From: Marinomonas gallaica
GTDB lineage: Bacteria > Pseudomonadota > Gammaproteobacteria > Pseudomonadales > Marinomonadaceae
Assembly (NCBI RefSeq): GCF_001639745.1
Contig: NZ_LTAX01000002.1
Span: forward strand, 248,001-312,000
Reading direction: 5' to 3'
Length of the DNA stretch: 64,000 nucleotides
Of this stretch, positions 26,130-36,944 are shown piece by piece; the first letter of the stretch is position 1, and each line of letters opens with the position of its first letter. The translations under genes and the position numbers were made by a program. Under the pieces are notes generated by a model. It saw nothing but the letters and a program-made list of their open reading frames with translations, had not been told where the DNA came from and did no database searches.

Positions 26130-27569
26130 ATGAAAGACATTCATTCACTGATGGACCAATGTGACGGCATAGCATTGGCCGAACAGGTCAAAAAGAAAGA
26201 AGTAACGCCAAAAGAACTTCTAGAGGCCAGTATTGAGCGCCTAGAGAAAGTGAATCCGAGTATTAATGCGGTAGCCGAAAAACTGTACGACAGCGCTCGT
26301 GAAGCACCAGCCACAACCGGTGCTTTTGAAGGCGTACCTACTTTGGTCAAAGATCTCTTCGCGCCAATGCAAGAAGCACGTATGAGCAATGGCTCACTCG
26401 CACTGGGCGAAGCCCGTCCAGGTTTGGATGACTCGGTAGTATCACGCCTTCGAGCCTCTGGTTTGCGTTTTATTGGCACCTCTACAGCGCCTGAGTTTGG
26501 TATTTCATACACGACTGAATCAACCCGCTTTGGCGCTACCCGTAACCCATGGAATTTGGATCACAGCGCCGGCGGTTCGAGCGGCGGTGCCGCGGCGATC
26601 GTGGCCGCTCGTGTGGTGCCTTTTGCGCATGGCAACGATGGCGGTGGCTCGATTCGTGTGCCATCGTCTTGCTGTGGTTTATTTGGTTTAAAACCAAGCC
26701 GGGGCTTGGCACCCAGTGGTCCATTAGTCGGTGAAGGCTGGGGCGGAATGGGCTGTGTCCACGCTCTAACGATTTCCGTTCGAGACAGCGCGGCATTACT
26801 TGATGTCGTGTCAGGTGCAGATTTAGGCGCGCCGTATGCCGCACCAACACAACAAATGTCTTACCTTAATTCCTTGCAACAGACTGTCAAACCATTACGC
26901 ATTGCTTTAGTGGAAGATGCTGGTCCATGGGCTCTTTCTGCGGAAGCCCTCGCCAGTGTTCGACATACCGCCAAGCTATGTGAAAGCCTAGGGCACTCGG
27001 TTGAAATCGTTAAGTTTCCGGTCGATTTACCGTCATTTTTCAGCAGCGCTTTTGATGTGATCGCACCCAATACATTGAGCTATGTGCAATTACTGGGTGA
27101 CATGCGCGGTGCGCCAGTCAAGGATGAAGAGCTGGAAGCTGGAACACGTATAATTTTACGTGAACGGGGTAATATCAGTGCCGTAAAATACACCCAAGCC
27201 ATTGAGCATTTTCATCGATTAGGTCGAGAAATGGCCGGTTTCATGCAGAAGTTTGATGTGTTATTAACACCTACGCTAACACGAGAGCCGCCTAAAATCG
27301 GCGACATTCGTACACTAGATGCAAATGCGTCATTAGACGAATTTATTCAACAATCCCATGGTTACTGCCCTTTCACGGCGGTCTTTAACTCGACTGGACA
27401 ACCGGCAATGTCGGTGCCGCTGTACTGGACTCAAAATAACTTACCTCTTGGGTCACAATTTGTCGGCCGCTTTGGTGAGGAATCCACCTTATTGCAACTG
27501 GCAGCACAGCTAGAACAAGCCCAGCCTTGGGCCAATAACATCCCACCCACTAACGCACGTTCAAAGTAA
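26130..27569 (+). CDS. Amidase-signature enzyme
   Basis: 479 residues, normal for the family. The Ser-cisSer-Lys triad is visible: lysine in PTLVKDLFAPM near residue 73, cis-serine in HSAGGSSGGAAA near 150, and nucleophile serine in GNDGGGSIRVPSSC near 174. Such enzymes hydrolyse C-N bonds in amides, and the substrate is unrecognised. As the last gene of the channel-MFS-amidase operon it probably degrades an imported amide. A terminator follows at 27588. Confidence 0.9.
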   Translation: MKDIHSLMDQCDGIALAEQVKKKEVTPKELLEASIERLEKVNPSINAVAEKLYDSAREAPATTGAFEGVPTLVKDLFAPMQEARMSNGSLALGEARPGLDDSVVSRLRASGLRFIGTSTAPEFGISYTTESTRFGATRNPWNLDHSAGGSSGGAAAIVAARVVPFAHGNDGGGSIRVPSSCCGLFGLKPSRGLAPSGPLVGEGWGGMGCVHALTISVRDSAALLDVVSGADLGAPYAAPTQQMSYLNSLQQTVKPLRIALVEDAGPWALSAEALASVRHTAKLCESLGHSVEIVKFPVDLPSFFSSAFDVIAPNTLSYVQLLGDMRGAPVKDEELEAGTRIILRERGNISAVKYTQAIEHFHRLGREMAGFMQKFDVLLTPTLTREPPKIGDIRTLDANASLDEFIQQSHGYCPFTAVFNSTGQPAMSVPLYWTQNNLPLGSQFVGRFGEESTLLQLAAQLEQAQPWANNIPPTNARSK

Positions 27570-27587
27570 TTTAATAGCTAAAATGAT

Positions 27588-27623
27588 AAAGCCGCCTACG
27601 ATGCCAACGTTAGGCGGCTTTCT
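27588..27623 (+). terminator. Terminator after the amidase operon
   Basis: AAAGCCGCCTA and TAGGCGGCTTT form an eleven-pair stem with a 12-base loop, followed by CTT. The convergent chemoreceptor gene ends 38 bp on, so it may serve both. Confidence 0.85.
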
Positions 27624-27660
27624 TGTATGACTGGCGCTTTATGAGAGATCTGACTACAGG

Positions 27661-29274
27661 CTAGATTTTAAAGAACTCTAATTGCTTCTTCACATCCGCA
27701 CTGCTGTTCATCACACTCTGACCGGAGCTTTTGCCCTCTTCCGCATTGCGCTGCGTCAGATCACGCACTGAATGCATCTTGTGATTAATATCATCCGTCA
27801 CCGAAATTTGCTCAGCGACTGAAGATGCAATTTGATTAGCTTGCTCAGAAATGCGTTCAATACGCGCCAAAATATCCCGAGTTAGCTCATTGCTTTCAGA
27901 CACGCTTTTGCGTGAGCTATCCACTAGCGTCAAACTATTTCCCATTTGGCTTACTGCTCGTTGGCTAGATTTGTTCAACTTCGATAGCAGCGCTTCAATT
28001 TCATTCACACTGTCTTGTGAGCGCTGCGCTAACGCGCGAACTTCGTCAGCAACAACCGCGAATCCACGGCCAGTTTCCCCGGCACGCGCCGCTTCGATGG
28101 CCGCATTCAAAGCCAGCAAGTTGGTCTGCTCTGAAATGCCGCGAATAACACCTAGAATGGTTTCAATATTATTGGTTTCACTGCGCAGTTCCGTCACCGC
28201 CACATTGGTTTCATTTAACGTCGCTACCAAATTATCTGTTTCAGACAGCGTTTTATGGGCGGTGGTAAGACTGTTTTGCGCAACGCTGCGTATGCCGTTT
28301 GCGGCTTCAGAAGAGTCCTGCGTGCTCTCGGAAATACTGCGGTTACTCGCTGACATTTGCTCTAACGCCACGACAACAAGCTCGGTGTTGTCCATAATAT
28401 CCGTCGAGCGTTTACCTGCTTCTTTATTGGCTTGCAGCACACCTAGGCTGTTTTTGTTAACGGCGTCTACTGCGCCCAATATATTCGTGATCACAGAACG
28501 TAAATGCTCAGTAGAGGCATTGATTGCGCGCCCTAAATCTGCAATTTCGTCATCACCGTTCACGTCTACAGGTTTGTTTAAATGACCTTTTGCCATTTCT
28601 TGAGCGGCAGCTCTTACGCTTTGGATACGTCTTACGATGCTACCAGAAATGGCATAGCTCAAGGACAGCGATACGATAAGCGTTAAAATGATCGCCCCCC
28701 AGAAACTCCATTCAATTTCTGAAATTAAGCTTTCGGTGTCACTTTTAGCCGCGGCTACAGCACTATCATTCGCTTCTGAAAAGCCTTCAAACTCATCCAT
28801 TAACGCAGTATAAGAATTCATGAACGCTGAGAACACAGGGAAAGGCGCTTTGTGATCCGGTGTATTTTGCATCGTTGATACAAACGTTTTGGTTTTGGCC
28901 TGAAAGTCTTTAACCAACACGTCTAACGCTTTTAGCGCTTGCGCATCCCCTGAATAATCTGACTTTAGATTCTGAAACAACCCAGGCGTTTTGGCATACG
29001 CTTCATTGATGGTTTTTAAATAAGGTGGAATCTGGTTGTCTAATGACAACAAGTACCCAATTTGTAACCCTCTGACATTTAACACAATGTCCACTTGGGT
29101 TTCTTTAATACGCTCTAAGTTAACCGATACGGAATGGTTTTCACTATAAAACCGCTGAAAACTATTGGCCAAATCCGTACTTTTTGACTTAATGACGATA
29201 AGAGCAACCAAAAAGACGAAGATAATTGAGGAGGTCAATATCGTAAATTTTGTTCTCATTGAAAACCTGTTCAT
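27661..29274 (-). CDS. Membrane methyl-accepting chemotaxis protein
   Basis: 537 residues. Membrane segment 1 (about 12-30), a helical periplasmic sensor (about 31-190, four-helix-bundle type), membrane segment 2 (about 190-212), a HAMP domain (about 212-265) and a signalling coiled coil follow. The hairpin tip reads [19 protein letters not shown] with [17 protein letters not shown]. It signals to CheA/CheW. The ATG at 29274 has AGGG upstream and is preferred to the internal ATG at 29259. No CheR/CheB-binding pentapeptide is seen at the C-terminus (KKQLEFFKI). The ligand is unknown. Confidence 0.92.
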   Translation of the reverse strand: MNRFSMRTKFTILTSSIIFVFLVALIVIKSKSTDLANSFQRFYSENHSVSVNLERIKETQVDIVLNVRGLQIGYLLSLDNQIPPYLKTINEAYAKTPGLFQNLKSDYSGDAQALKALDVLVKDFQAKTKTFVSTMQNTPDHKAPFPVFSAFMNSYTALMDEFEGFSEANDSAVAAAKSDTESLISEIEWSFWGAIILTLIVSLSLSYAISGSIVRRIQSVRAAAQEMAKGHLNKPVDVNGDDEIADLGRAINASTEHLRSVITNILGAVDAVNKNSLGVLQANKEAGKRSTDIMDNTELVVVALEQMSASNRSISESTQDSSEAANGIRSVAQNSLTTAHKTLSETDNLVATLNETNVAVTELRSETNNIETILGVIRGISEQTNLLALNAAIEAARAGETGRGFAVVADEVRALAQRSQDSVNEIEALLSKLNKSSQRAVSQMGNSLTLVDSSRKSVSESNELTRDILARIERISEQANQIASSVAEQISVTDDINHKMHSVRDLTQRNAEEGKSSGQSVMNSSADVKKQLEFFKI

Positions 29275-29505
29275 AGCGTATTCCCTTCATCGATACTGCC
29301 TGAGAAATGATGTCTTCACGCTATTTTGTCAGTGACATTTTTATTACTTTAATCACTAACAAGACAACCAGCGTCATCCGTTATATTAGTTCCACTTATA
29401 GAACTACTTAACCTAATAAAACACAAGAAAGCGCACGGTTTATTTCGCATGTTTAGTGCTAAAATAGCGGCCTATTTCTATATGCTCTGCATTTCAAGGT
29501 AACCC

Positions 29506-31434
29506 ATGACTGTTCTTCTAATGACTCCTCCCATGACGCAACTGAATACGCCGTATCCAGCGACAGCGTATCTGACCGGTTTTTTACGCGCCCAAGGGTA
29601 TGAGGCGGTGCAGCGAGACCCAGCTATTGAACTGTTTTTGGAAATGATGACGCAACAAGGTTTAGACATCATGCGCCAACATGTGGAGGATAATTTCGAA
29701 CAATTTGAAGACGATGAGCTACCGGATGCGATATTTACTTTTTTAGCTGAGTTTGATCGCTATCGTCTGTGTGTCGAGCCCGCGATTCGGTTCTTACAAG
29801 GTAAAGACCCTAGCCTTGCCATGCGCATTAATACGCGTCGTTTTCTACCAGAAGGGCCAGCGTTCGATGTTATTGAACAAATGGAAGCAGTGTCTGGCGA
29901 TGTGCTAAAAAAAGCCTTTGGCGACTTAGGTGTACAAGACAAAGCCAAATACTTGGCGACCTTGTTTATCAATGATCTATCGGCGGTGATTACTCAAGGC
30001 GTCGACCCTTACTTTGAAGTCAGCCGTTATGGCGAACGCTTAGCGGCGGCGAACCCAAGCTTTGATGATCTGTATAACACCCTCATGTCAGAATCGACGT
30101 TCAGCTCAGAGATCCTTGAGCAGCTTGTTGAAGCCTACTTAGAAGAAACTCAACCCAGCGTCATTGCATTGACTGTGCCGTTCCCCGGCAATATGCTCGG
30201 TGCATTGCGCATTGCGCAAACCTGTAAAGAGATCAATCCCGATATACCGATCGTCATGGGCGGCGGTTTTATCAATACCGAGCTGCGCGCACTGAAAGAC
30301 ACCCGGGTCTTTGAGTTCGTAGACTTTATCTGTGTCGACGATGGCGAACGTCCCTTTATGACCTTGCTGGAATATTTTGATGGCAAACGTGACGTTGACG
30401 ACTTGGTACGTACCTACTTCTTAGCCGAAGATCAAGACGGCGAGCCATTTGTCTATTTCAATGACAACAAGGCCCTACATGATATTCCTCAAACGGAAGT
30501 CGGTGCGCCAATATACGATGGCCTGCCATTGAGCGAGTATTTAGCTTTATGTGAGATGCTCAACCCGATGCACCGTATTTGGAGCGATGGTCGCTGGAAC
30601 AAACTGACCATTGCCCACGGTTGTTACTGGAAAAAATGCAGCTTCTGTGATGTGAGCCTCGACTACATCGAACGCTACGACTACGCTGGCGCAAATATCC
30701 TAGTGGATCGGATTGAGCAACTGATCGAAGAAACCGGCCAAACGGGCTTTCACTTTGTCGATGAAGCCGCGCCACCGAAAGCGCTGTTTGCGATGGCCGA
30801 GCGCCTGATCGAACGCGGTGTGGTGATTAGCTGGTGGGGCAACATTCGCTTTGAAAAAACCTTCACGCCTGAAAAATGCCAACTACTGGCGGACTCAGGC
30901 TGTATCGCCGTCAGTGGCGGATTGGAAGTCGCTTCGGATCGTTTACTACAACTGATGAAAAAAGGCGTTAGCGTGGAGCAAGTCGCCCGTGTCACCAAAG
31001 GCTTCAGCGATGCCGGCATCTTAGTACACGCGTATCTGATGTACGGTTTCCCGACTCAAACTGAACAAGAAACCGTCGACGCTCTCGAAATGGTGCGTCA
31101 AATGATGTCTCAAGGCTGCTTCCAGTCAGCTTACTGGCACCGCTTTGCGGCGACCATTCACAGCCCTATCGGTATCAACCCAGAAGAATATGGTATCACC
31201 TTAGCGGAGCGCCCTGACACGTTATTTGCTGAAAATGATGTGGACTTCTTCGATCCAACGAACGTTGATCATGACATGCTGGGCAACGGCCTTCGCAAAG
31301 CTCTGTATAACTACATGCATGGCATCGGCTTTGATCAGTCGCTGAGTTTCTGGTTTGACCAGTCAGTCGCACGCCCTACCGTAAAAAAAGACCTGATCAG
31401 CAAAGCGTTTAGCAACTTGATTGCCAGTACTTAA
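29506..31434 (+). CDS. B12-binding-domain radical SAM protein with CX4CX2C cluster motif
   Basis: 642 residues. The N-terminal 300 residues hold a cobalamin-binding-like Rossmann region ([16 protein letters not shown] and [15 protein letters not shown]). A radical SAM domain follows. Its cluster cysteines lie at about 373, 378 and 381 in [12 protein letters not shown], spaced C-x4-C-x2-C rather than the usual C-x3-C-x2-[18 protein letters not shown] and [13 protein letters not shown] are normal radical SAM elements. The reaction is unknown. Relatives act in methylations or rearrangements. A YnfA-like gene starts 14 bp later, so they form an operon. Confidence 0.82.
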   Translation: MTVLLMTPPMTQLNTPYPATAYLTGFLRAQGYEAVQRDPAIELFLEMMTQQGLDIMRQHVEDNFEQFEDDELPDAIFTFLAEFDRYRLCVEPAIRFLQGKDPSLAMRINTRRFLPEGPAFDVIEQMEAVSGDVLKKAFGDLGVQDKAKYLATLFINDLSAVITQGVDPYFEVSRYGERLAAANPSFDDLYNTLMSESTFSSEILEQLVEAYLEETQPSVIALTVPFPGNMLGALRIAQTCKEINPDIPIVMGGGFINTELRALKDTRVFEFVDFICVDDGERPFMTLLEYFDGKRDVDDLVRTYFLAEDQDGEPFVYFNDNKALHDIPQTEVGAPIYDGLPLSEYLALCEMLNPMHRIWSDGRWNKLTIAHGCYWKKCSFCDVSLDYIERYDYAGANILVDRIEQLIEETGQTGFHFVDEAAPPKALFAMAERLIERGVVISWWGNIRFEKTFTPEKCQLLADSGCIAVSGGLEVASDRLLQLMKKGVSVEQVARVTKGFSDAGILVHAYLMYGFPTQTEQETVDALEMVRQMMSQGCFQSAYWHRFAATIHSPIGINPEEYGITLAERPDTLFAENDVDFFDPTNVDHDMLGNGLRKALYNYMHGIGFDQSLSFWFDQSVARPTVKKDLISKAFSNLIAST

Positions 31435-31448
31435 CTCAAGGATTTGTC

Positions 31449-31778
31449 ATGCCGGAACTTAAAACGCTTGGACTTTTTTTATTGACGGCCTTGGCTGAGA
31501 TCGTAGGCTGCTACTTGCCTTACTTGTGGTTACGTGAAGGCAAGCCCATTTGGTTATTACTGCCTGCAGCTCTGAGTTTAATGCTGTTTGCGTGGTTGCT
31601 GACTTTGCATCCGACGGCGTCGGGCCGTGTTTATGCGGCATACGGCGGCGTGTATATTTTTGTCGCGGTATTATGGCTTTGGGCGGTTGATGGCATCCGT
31701 CCTTCCGTCTGGGACTTGATGGGGTCTGCGGTCGCGTTACTTGGCATGGCCATTATTATGTTTGCACCGAGAAGCTAA
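31449..31778 (+). CDS. YnfA/UPF0060-family small membrane protein
   Basis: 109 residues with four membrane segments. The family pattern is clear: [20 protein letters not shown] at the start and [20 protein letters not shown] in the middle. The fold is of the small-multidrug-resistance type. Some YnfA proteins export dyes or cationic compounds, but most are untested. It follows the radical SAM gene by 14 bp, and no functional link is obvious. Confidence 0.9.
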   Translation: MPELKTLGLFLLTALAEIVGCYLPYLWLREGKPIWLLLPAALSLMLFAWLLTLHPTASGRVYAAYGGVYIFVAVLWLWAVDGIRPSVWDLMGSAVALLGMAIIMFAPRS

Positions 31779-31837
31779 CCTCAAAAAGCGATTTCAACTC
31801 TAAAAAATCACTCTTCAAGAACAAAATGTGGGTCTAG

Positions 31838-32590
31838 CTAGTGCTCCAATGCGCTCACATTGTATTTTTCAAGCAACGCTTGATAACGACCATTTTCTTT
31901 AATCTTACTGAGCCCACGGTTAAAGTGGGCAATGATTTCTTCACGATTTGGGTGTTGTTTAGAAAGCATCAATGACAATGAGTTATGAGCTAACTTTTTT
32001 TCGACGAAATCCAATTTATCAGCAAAGCGTTCAGGTTCAGTTTCGATCAAATACTCCACCATCCCTTGATCCCTTACCGTCATATCCACACGTTTCTTTA
32101 TCACCATGTCTAATGCCTGCTTTTCATCACCGACATACGTTTTATCTAGTGCGTCATATTGATCAAATTGCTCTTCGTTAACGGCATCAATTAACAGAAC
32201 AAAGCTGTAAGGGATTAAGTCTTCTAGCTCTTGCCATTGAATGTCAGCGTTTTTTCTTTTGACCATGACGGCATGATTGATTAAAAGCACATCGCTAAAC
32301 ACAAACTTCTCACTACGCTCTTCGCTATACCAAGCGGCAACAGCGTCCTTCCTTACAGCTTCAACCGATGCCATCGCTCTCGCCCAAGGCATGATAACGT
32401 AATCTATGGTCACATCTTCTTCTGCAAATGCTGACTTGATTAACTCAATGACTAGACCACCGCCCTCAATGTTAGCCGAGGTGTAAGGAGGCCACTCATT
32501 TGCAGTCAGAGAGACATGCATGTTTTCCGCCCATGAAAATGGACTCATTGCCGCCCAACATAAAATTAACCATTTACTGAAATTCATCAT
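31838..32590 (-). CDS. Periplasmic solute-binding protein, SBP_bac_3-like, orphan
   Basis: 250 residues from the ATG at 32590, with GAGG seven bases upstream. A signal peptide of about 20 residues ends at SWAEN. The mature part has the ABC amino-acid-binding fold (VSLTANEWPPYTS, GLVIELIKSAFAEEDV, VIMPWARAM). The PWARA pattern is common in orphan binding proteins near signalling or LysE genes. No permease or ATPase gene is adjacent, so it may work with a transporter elsewhere or in sensing. Confidence 0.82.
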   Translation of the reverse strand: MMNFSKWLILCWAAMSPFSWAENMHVSLTANEWPPYTSANIEGGGLVIELIKSAFAEEDVTIDYVIMPWARAMASVEAVRKDAVAAWYSEERSEKFVFSDVLLINHAVMVKRKNADIQWQELEDLIPYSFVLLIDAVNEEQFDQYDALDKTYVGDEKQALDMVIKKRVDMTVRDQGMVEYLIETEPERFADKLDFVEKKLAHNSLSLMLSKQHPNREEIIAHFNRGLSKIKENGRYQALLEKYNVSALEH

Positions 32591-32645
32591 ATATTTGCCT
32601 CTTATGCTAATCATGCCATAAAAATCCATTATAAAAGGCAAAAGA

Positions 32646-33293
32646 TTAAGTCATCACCAGTTGATATAAAATGGTAGCACCCAACAGAGTAAATACAACT
32701 CCGCACAACATATCGATGTATCGGCTTATTCTGCGAAGCCCGCTTTGCATAGCAGGGCGAGTCAGTAACCAGGCCAGCATGGCAAACCAAGTAAACGATA
32801 AGCCCCAAATAATGATCAAGGCTGCACTCTTGCCTGCGGTGGACATCCCCACCGGAACCAAGCTCGACATGAGGCTAATAAAAAACACCAATGCTTTGGG
32901 GTTCAATAAATTCGTCATAAAGCCACGACAAAACGCTAAACGCTTATTTGCCAGCATCATAGCGTTATCAGCCACTATTGAAGCAGAAGGCACACGCCAA
33001 TGCTTCCACGTTGCGAATAAAGCGCCTAATCCTAAATACAACAAGTAACTACCACCTGCGCCCTTAAGTAACGCAAAGAGTGTCGGATGTTGGTGAACAA
33101 TATAACTCACCCCCGTCACGCTAAATATCGCATGCGTCAAAATCCCCAAAGATAAGCCTAGAGCAATATAAATCCCTGTTTGACGCCCAAAACGCGTGGC
33201 ATTTTGTACGACTAAGGCAAAGTCAGGGCCTGGACTCATTAGAGCAATACAATGCACCGTCGCCAGAGTGATAAGAATAGATACTTCGTTCAT
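32646..33293 (-). CDS. LysE/RhtB-family amino-acid exporter
   Basis: 215 residues from the ATG at 33293, just after GGAGGACCTAT. Six membrane segments and the family signature SPGPDFALVVQNATRFGRQ near residue 20, with NPKALVFFISL near 125. It exports amino acids or derivatives using the proton gradient, and the substrate is unknown. The AraC-type regulator is 67 bp upstream on the same strand and probably controls it. Confidence 0.9.
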   Translation of the reverse strand: MNEVSILITLATVHCIALMSPGPDFALVVQNATRFGRQTGIYIALGLSLGILTHAIFSVTGVSYIVHQHPTLFALLKGAGGSYLLYLGLGALFATWKHWRVPSASIVADNAMMLANKRLAFCRGFMTNLLNPKALVFFISLMSSLVPVGMSTAGKSAALIIIWGLSFTWFAMLAWLLTRPAMQSGLRRISRYIDMLCGVVFTLLGATILYQLVMT

Positions 33294-33359
33294 ATAGGTC
33301 CTCCATTGCAGAAGACTGTACCACTTCAATAAAAGCGCTCGCTTGTAAAAAACTAACAG

Positions 33360-34154
33360 CTAACGCACTTGCGAAGGTGTGAGACCAAAGGTGTGTTTAA
33401 AAGATTTGCTAAAATGCGCTTGATCATAAAAGCCAACTTGGTGAGCTACCTCGGTGCTCGATAAGTTGGTCTTTAATAGCTTCATGGCCTGCTCTAGACG
33501 TAAACGTGTGAACCACGCATAGGGCGTCATACCAACCGAGGCTTTGAAGTGTCGTTGAAACTGCGTCGGCGTCAACTGACACAATTCGGCCAATTGATGA
33601 AGATGTACGGAATCTGCTAGGTGCGCCATTAAAAAATCACGTAACATTTCCAGTGTTACTCGCCCAATACGCCTTTCTTCTAACCGCTTAGTTTGCCCAT
33701 ATTTAGAGACAACCGCCGAAAAGCTTTCATAAGGCAAACAATCCTGCGCCAATTGACTCAGCTCACCTGAACGCAGTGCAAGATGGGTGCGTCTAAGCAA
33801 GGTAAAGACGTTAGAGTCGTTTAAAACAATACTTTTGAAACCTAATCCTGAACGGATATTTGATTCACTCAAGAAGTGATCGAACCATTCTGGCTCAATC
33901 GAAAACACATGCGAATGATAACCTGAATGAGCCATAGATCGACCGTCGTGTAACGTATCAGGCGGCATCACGACTACGTCGCCGGGGCCAACATGATATC
34001 GCTCTCCCGCACATACAAACTGTTGTTGGCCTTTTGTAATAAGGCCAAAGTGATAATCAAGATGATAATGTCGTTCAAATTCAAACGACTGATATTGCCC
34101 CGAAATCAAACTAATCGCACGATCTGGTGAACTGAAATGCTGCACGCTGTCCAT
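33360..34154 (-). CDS. AraC-family regulator with N-terminal cupin
   Basis: 264 residues. An AraC-type cupin sensor (about 10-90, with HYHLDYHFGLITKGQQQF and PGDVVVMPPDTLHDG) is followed by the double helix-turn-helix (about 165-260) ending FYDQAHFSKSFKHTFGLTPSQ. This subgroup is often found beside LysE-type exporters, as here, and probably responds to an amino acid or amine. Confidence 0.9.
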   Translation of the reverse strand: MDSVQHFSSPDRAISLISGQYQSFEFERHYHLDYHFGLITKGQQQFVCAGERYHVGPGDVVVMPPDTLHDGRSMAHSGYHSHVFSIEPEWFDHFLSESNIRSGLGFKSIVLNDSNVFTLLRRTHLALRSGELSQLAQDCLPYESFSAVVSKYGQTKRLEERRIGRVTLEMLRDFLMAHLADSVHLHQLAELCQLTPTQFQRHFKASVGMTPYAWFTRLRLEQAMKLLKTNLSSTEVAHQVGFYDQAHFSKSFKHTFGLTPSQVR

Positions 34155-34261
34155 AAGCCCTCCTCACGCCATAGCATAGATGACACTGAGTTCCATTGTC
34201 TTGTAAAAAATAGACAACCTAGACCTTACTCAGTCTGAACGCTTGCACGCCAGTTCAGACC

Positions 34262-34292
34262 TAAAAAAACCGCCTTAGCAGCGGTTTTTTTG
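34262..34292. terminator. Bidirectional terminator between OYE gene end and AraC gene region
   Basis: AAAAAACCGC and GCGGTTTTTT are separated by CTTAGCA or less depending on pairing. T-runs occur on both strands. On the minus strand it ends the Old Yellow Enzyme transcript, 10 bp after its stop. Confidence 0.85.
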
Positions 34293-34301
34293 AATCCTCG
34301 T

Positions 34302-35378
34302 TTATGCATTCATAAAGGGATAATCGGTGTAACCTTCGGCACCATCCGTATAAAACGTCTCAGGGTTAGGCTCATTCAGCGGCGCGCTGATTTTCGCGCG
34401 CGCGACAAAATCAGGGTTCGCCAATATGGCCTTACCAAATGCGACACTGTCGGCTTGATGATCAGCAATGGTTTGGCCAGCTTCTTCAACACTGTATGCC
34501 ATGTTAACCATCAGATGACCTTGGTAGGTATTGCGCGCCACACTGACAACATCGGCATGTTGCTGATCAAAAAAGTCCGCACGCATTACGTGCAGGTAGG
34601 CCAGATCGTAACCATTTAAGAGATCCGCAAGGTAGCGCATCCATTCCACAGGATCACTGTCGCGCATACTATTAAAACTGTTGAGCGGTGACAGACGTAA
34701 ACCCACACGTCCCGCACCCATTACCTCCGTAACTGCGTCGAGTATCTCCCGTAGAAAACGAGTACGATTTTCCAAAGAGCCACCATAGATATCTTCGCGT
34801 TGATTGGCGCTGTCACGTAAAAATTGGTCAATCAGATAACCATTGGCGCCGTGAATCTCGACGCCATCAAAGCCTGCCTCGCGGGCGTTAATCGCGCTTT
34901 GACGGAAGTCTTCTACAACCTGTTGAATCTCTTCCACTGTTAATGCACGTGGTACGGTATACGGCTTTTTCCCCTCCGGCGTGTGGGTGACGTCGTCAAT
35001 CGCAATGGCACTGGGCGCCACGGCCTCACGTCCATTGTTAAACAGTGGATGTGCAGCGCGTCCTGCATGCCAAATTTGCATAAAAATGCGGCCATCGGCT
35101 TTATGAACCGCGTCAGTGGTTAGCTTCCAACCGTCAATTTGATCTTGATTGTAAATACCAGGATCGTGACCAAAAGCGGAGGTGCCTTCGGATACCATGG
35201 TGCATTCCGAGATCAACAGCCCAGCGCTGGCGCGTTGAGCGTAGTATTCGGCCATCAGCTCATTGGGTTGATGATTGATCGCACGAGTACGCGTTAGAGG
35301 CGCCATGATCACTCGATTAGGCAACTCTAATGTGCCTAGCTTAACTGGGGTGAACAGCGCTGTGTTTGATAAAGACAT
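34302..35378 (-). CDS. Old Yellow Enzyme-family alkene reductase (NemA-like)
   Basis: 358 residues, a TIM-barrel FMN enzyme. The start NTALFTPVKLGTLELPNRVI and MAPLTRTRA are typical. The substrate-oxyanion pair His176 and Asn179 lie in EIHGANGYLIDQFLRD, followed by NQREDIYGGSLENR. It reduces electron-poor C=C bonds with NADPH and can act on nitrate esters or maleimides. Possible physiological roles are detoxification of electrophiles such as acrylate-like compounds, which is only inference here. Confidence 0.92.
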   Translation of the reverse strand: MSLSNTALFTPVKLGTLELPNRVIMAPLTRTRAINHQPNELMAEYYAQRASAGLLISECTMVSEGTSAFGHDPGIYNQDQIDGWKLTTDAVHKADGRIFMQIWHAGRAAHPLFNNGREAVAPSAIAIDDVTHTPEGKKPYTVPRALTVEEIQQVVEDFRQSAINAREAGFDGVEIHGANGYLIDQFLRDSANQREDIYGGSLENRTRFLREILDAVTEVMGAGRVGLRLSPLNSFNSMRDSDPVEWMRYLADLLNGYDLAYLHVMRADFFDQQHADVVSVARNTYQGHLMVNMAYSVEEAGQTIADHQADSVAFGKAILANPDFVARAKISAPLNEPNPETFYTDGAEGYTDYPFMNA

Positions 35379-35637
35379 TCTCTACTCCAAATCGTCGAGT
35401 ATTCATTAAGATAAATACGATATGAGGTGACTTAACGGCGTTTCAATCCCAAGCACGTTTGTTGCTGATAATTTGACTTTTTGGTCAGCCTTTGTAACAC
35501 CCCTCTCAGCTCAGCCCATCTTTAATCAGACGCTCATCATTTTTAACAGGGTTTCAACACCGCTTTTCATATCTTGTGTTACGCTTTTAGAATGACGGTA
35601 AAAGCCGTTCCTTCAATAAAAACAATAGGATGGTGCT

Positions 35638-36891
35638 ATGCAGTTTAGTGAATCTTCCGTTGTATTGCTGGCGATTGCCTTATCTTTGGGGCTGCTAATT
35701 GGCGTTGAACGAGGTTTTAAATACCGCGACCAAAAAGAAGGCTCACGCGTTGCTGGTCTGCGAACTTACGGCTTAATCTCTCTCTTAGGGGCGGTCTCCG
35801 CCATGCTTTCCGAGAGTCTTGGTAGTTATTTACTTGGCGTTTTTTTTGCCGCATTGGCTTTTGCTCTGACTGCGTCTTACGTCGTAAACAGCACTCGTGA
35901 GCGCGCCTCGCTAACCTCTTTGATCGCTTCGCTTCTAGCGTTTTGTTATGGCGCAATGGTTATGCTGGGGTATGTCCTGGAGGCCTCTTCACTTGCGGTT
36001 ATTACAACGCTACTGCTCAGTTTAAAAGGCGAACTACACCGCTGGTTATGGCTGATTGAAAAGAAAGAACTGTGGGCAGCGTTGGAGCTATTGCTGATTT
36101 CAGTGGTGATTTTGTCAGTCATCCCAAATGAAAACATGGGGCCTTGGGATGCGCTGAACCCCTATGAAATCTGGTGGATGGTCGTGCTCATTTCCAGCAT
36201 TTCGTTTGTCAGTTACTTTGCCATGAAATTTGCCGGAGCACGCAAAGGCATCATGGCTACTGCGTTGTTTGCAGGCTTTGCATCGTCTACCGCTTTAACG
36301 TTGCAATTTTCTCGAATGGCTAAACAAGTCCCTGCTGCATCCCCATTGTTGGCGGCTGGTGTTTTGTTTGCATGCGGAACCATGTACCCACGCGTCCTGC
36401 TGGTTGCAAGTGTTATTAACCCTGACTTACTGATGCCATTAGCCATACCAACGCTGACCATGGCGGTACTCACCTACTTGCCAGCCTTTTGGCTCTGGTA
36501 TCGAGGTAATCAATCCGTTCCTGAAGACATCGCACCACCTGCCTCCCCTCTTTCTATGTGGTCAGCATTGGGGTTTGGTCTATTACTTACCGCCATTTTG
36601 CTACTTAGTAGCGGCCTTCAAGCCACACTAGGAGACGCTGGTATTTTAATATTAGCGGCAGCTTCGGGCGTCGCCGATGTCGATCCAATTAACTTATCCT
36701 TATCAGGAATGAGCCGTGAAAACCTTGCGCTAGAAACAGCCGTACTGGGTATCGTCATCGCGGCATCTGTCAATGGCCTGCTTAAAGCCGGTTTAACCGT
36801 CGGTATTGGAGGAAAAGCCATGTTGATTCGCGCTAGCATCCCGTTGATAATCGCCAGCGCAGTGGGGCTCTTATTAGTGCTTGTTATTTAA
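35638..36891 (+). CDS. MgtC/DUF4010-family membrane protein
   Basis: 417 residues with about 11-12 membrane segments. The N-terminal part resembles MgtC/SapB (LLIGVERGFKYRDQKEGSRVAGLRTYGLISLLG) and the second half DUF4010 (GARKGIMATALFAGFASSTALT, and ASGVADVDPINLSL near the end). MgtC relatives act in magnesium limitation and acid stress, but the DUF4010 fusion has no established function. It is probably an inner-membrane protein. AGGATG precedes the start. Confidence 0.85.
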   Translation: MQFSESSVVLLAIALSLGLLIGVERGFKYRDQKEGSRVAGLRTYGLISLLGAVSAMLSESLGSYLLGVFFAALAFALTASYVVNSTRERASLTSLIASLLAFCYGAMVMLGYVLEASSLAVITTLLLSLKGELHRWLWLIEKKELWAALELLLISVVILSVIPNENMGPWDALNPYEIWWMVVLISSISFVSYFAMKFAGARKGIMATALFAGFASSTALTLQFSRMAKQVPAASPLLAAGVLFACGTMYPRVLLVASVINPDLLMPLAIPTLTMAVLTYLPAFWLWYRGNQSVPEDIAPPASPLSMWSALGFGLLLTAILLLSSGLQATLGDAGILILAAASGVADVDPINLSLSGMSRENLALETAVLGIVIAASVNGLLKAGLTVGIGGKAMLIRASIPLIIASAVGLLLVLVI

Positions 36892-36944
36892 TGCGTTCGA
36901 AGACACGCTAACGCTTTATTTTTCTACTCATTAAGGACATAAGC

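Noticed and set aside
27851..28585. 244-codon open frame antisense to the chemoreceptor
   Set aside because: Mirror frame of the conserved MCP signalling domain. Its composition is that of a reverse reading and it has no ribosome site.
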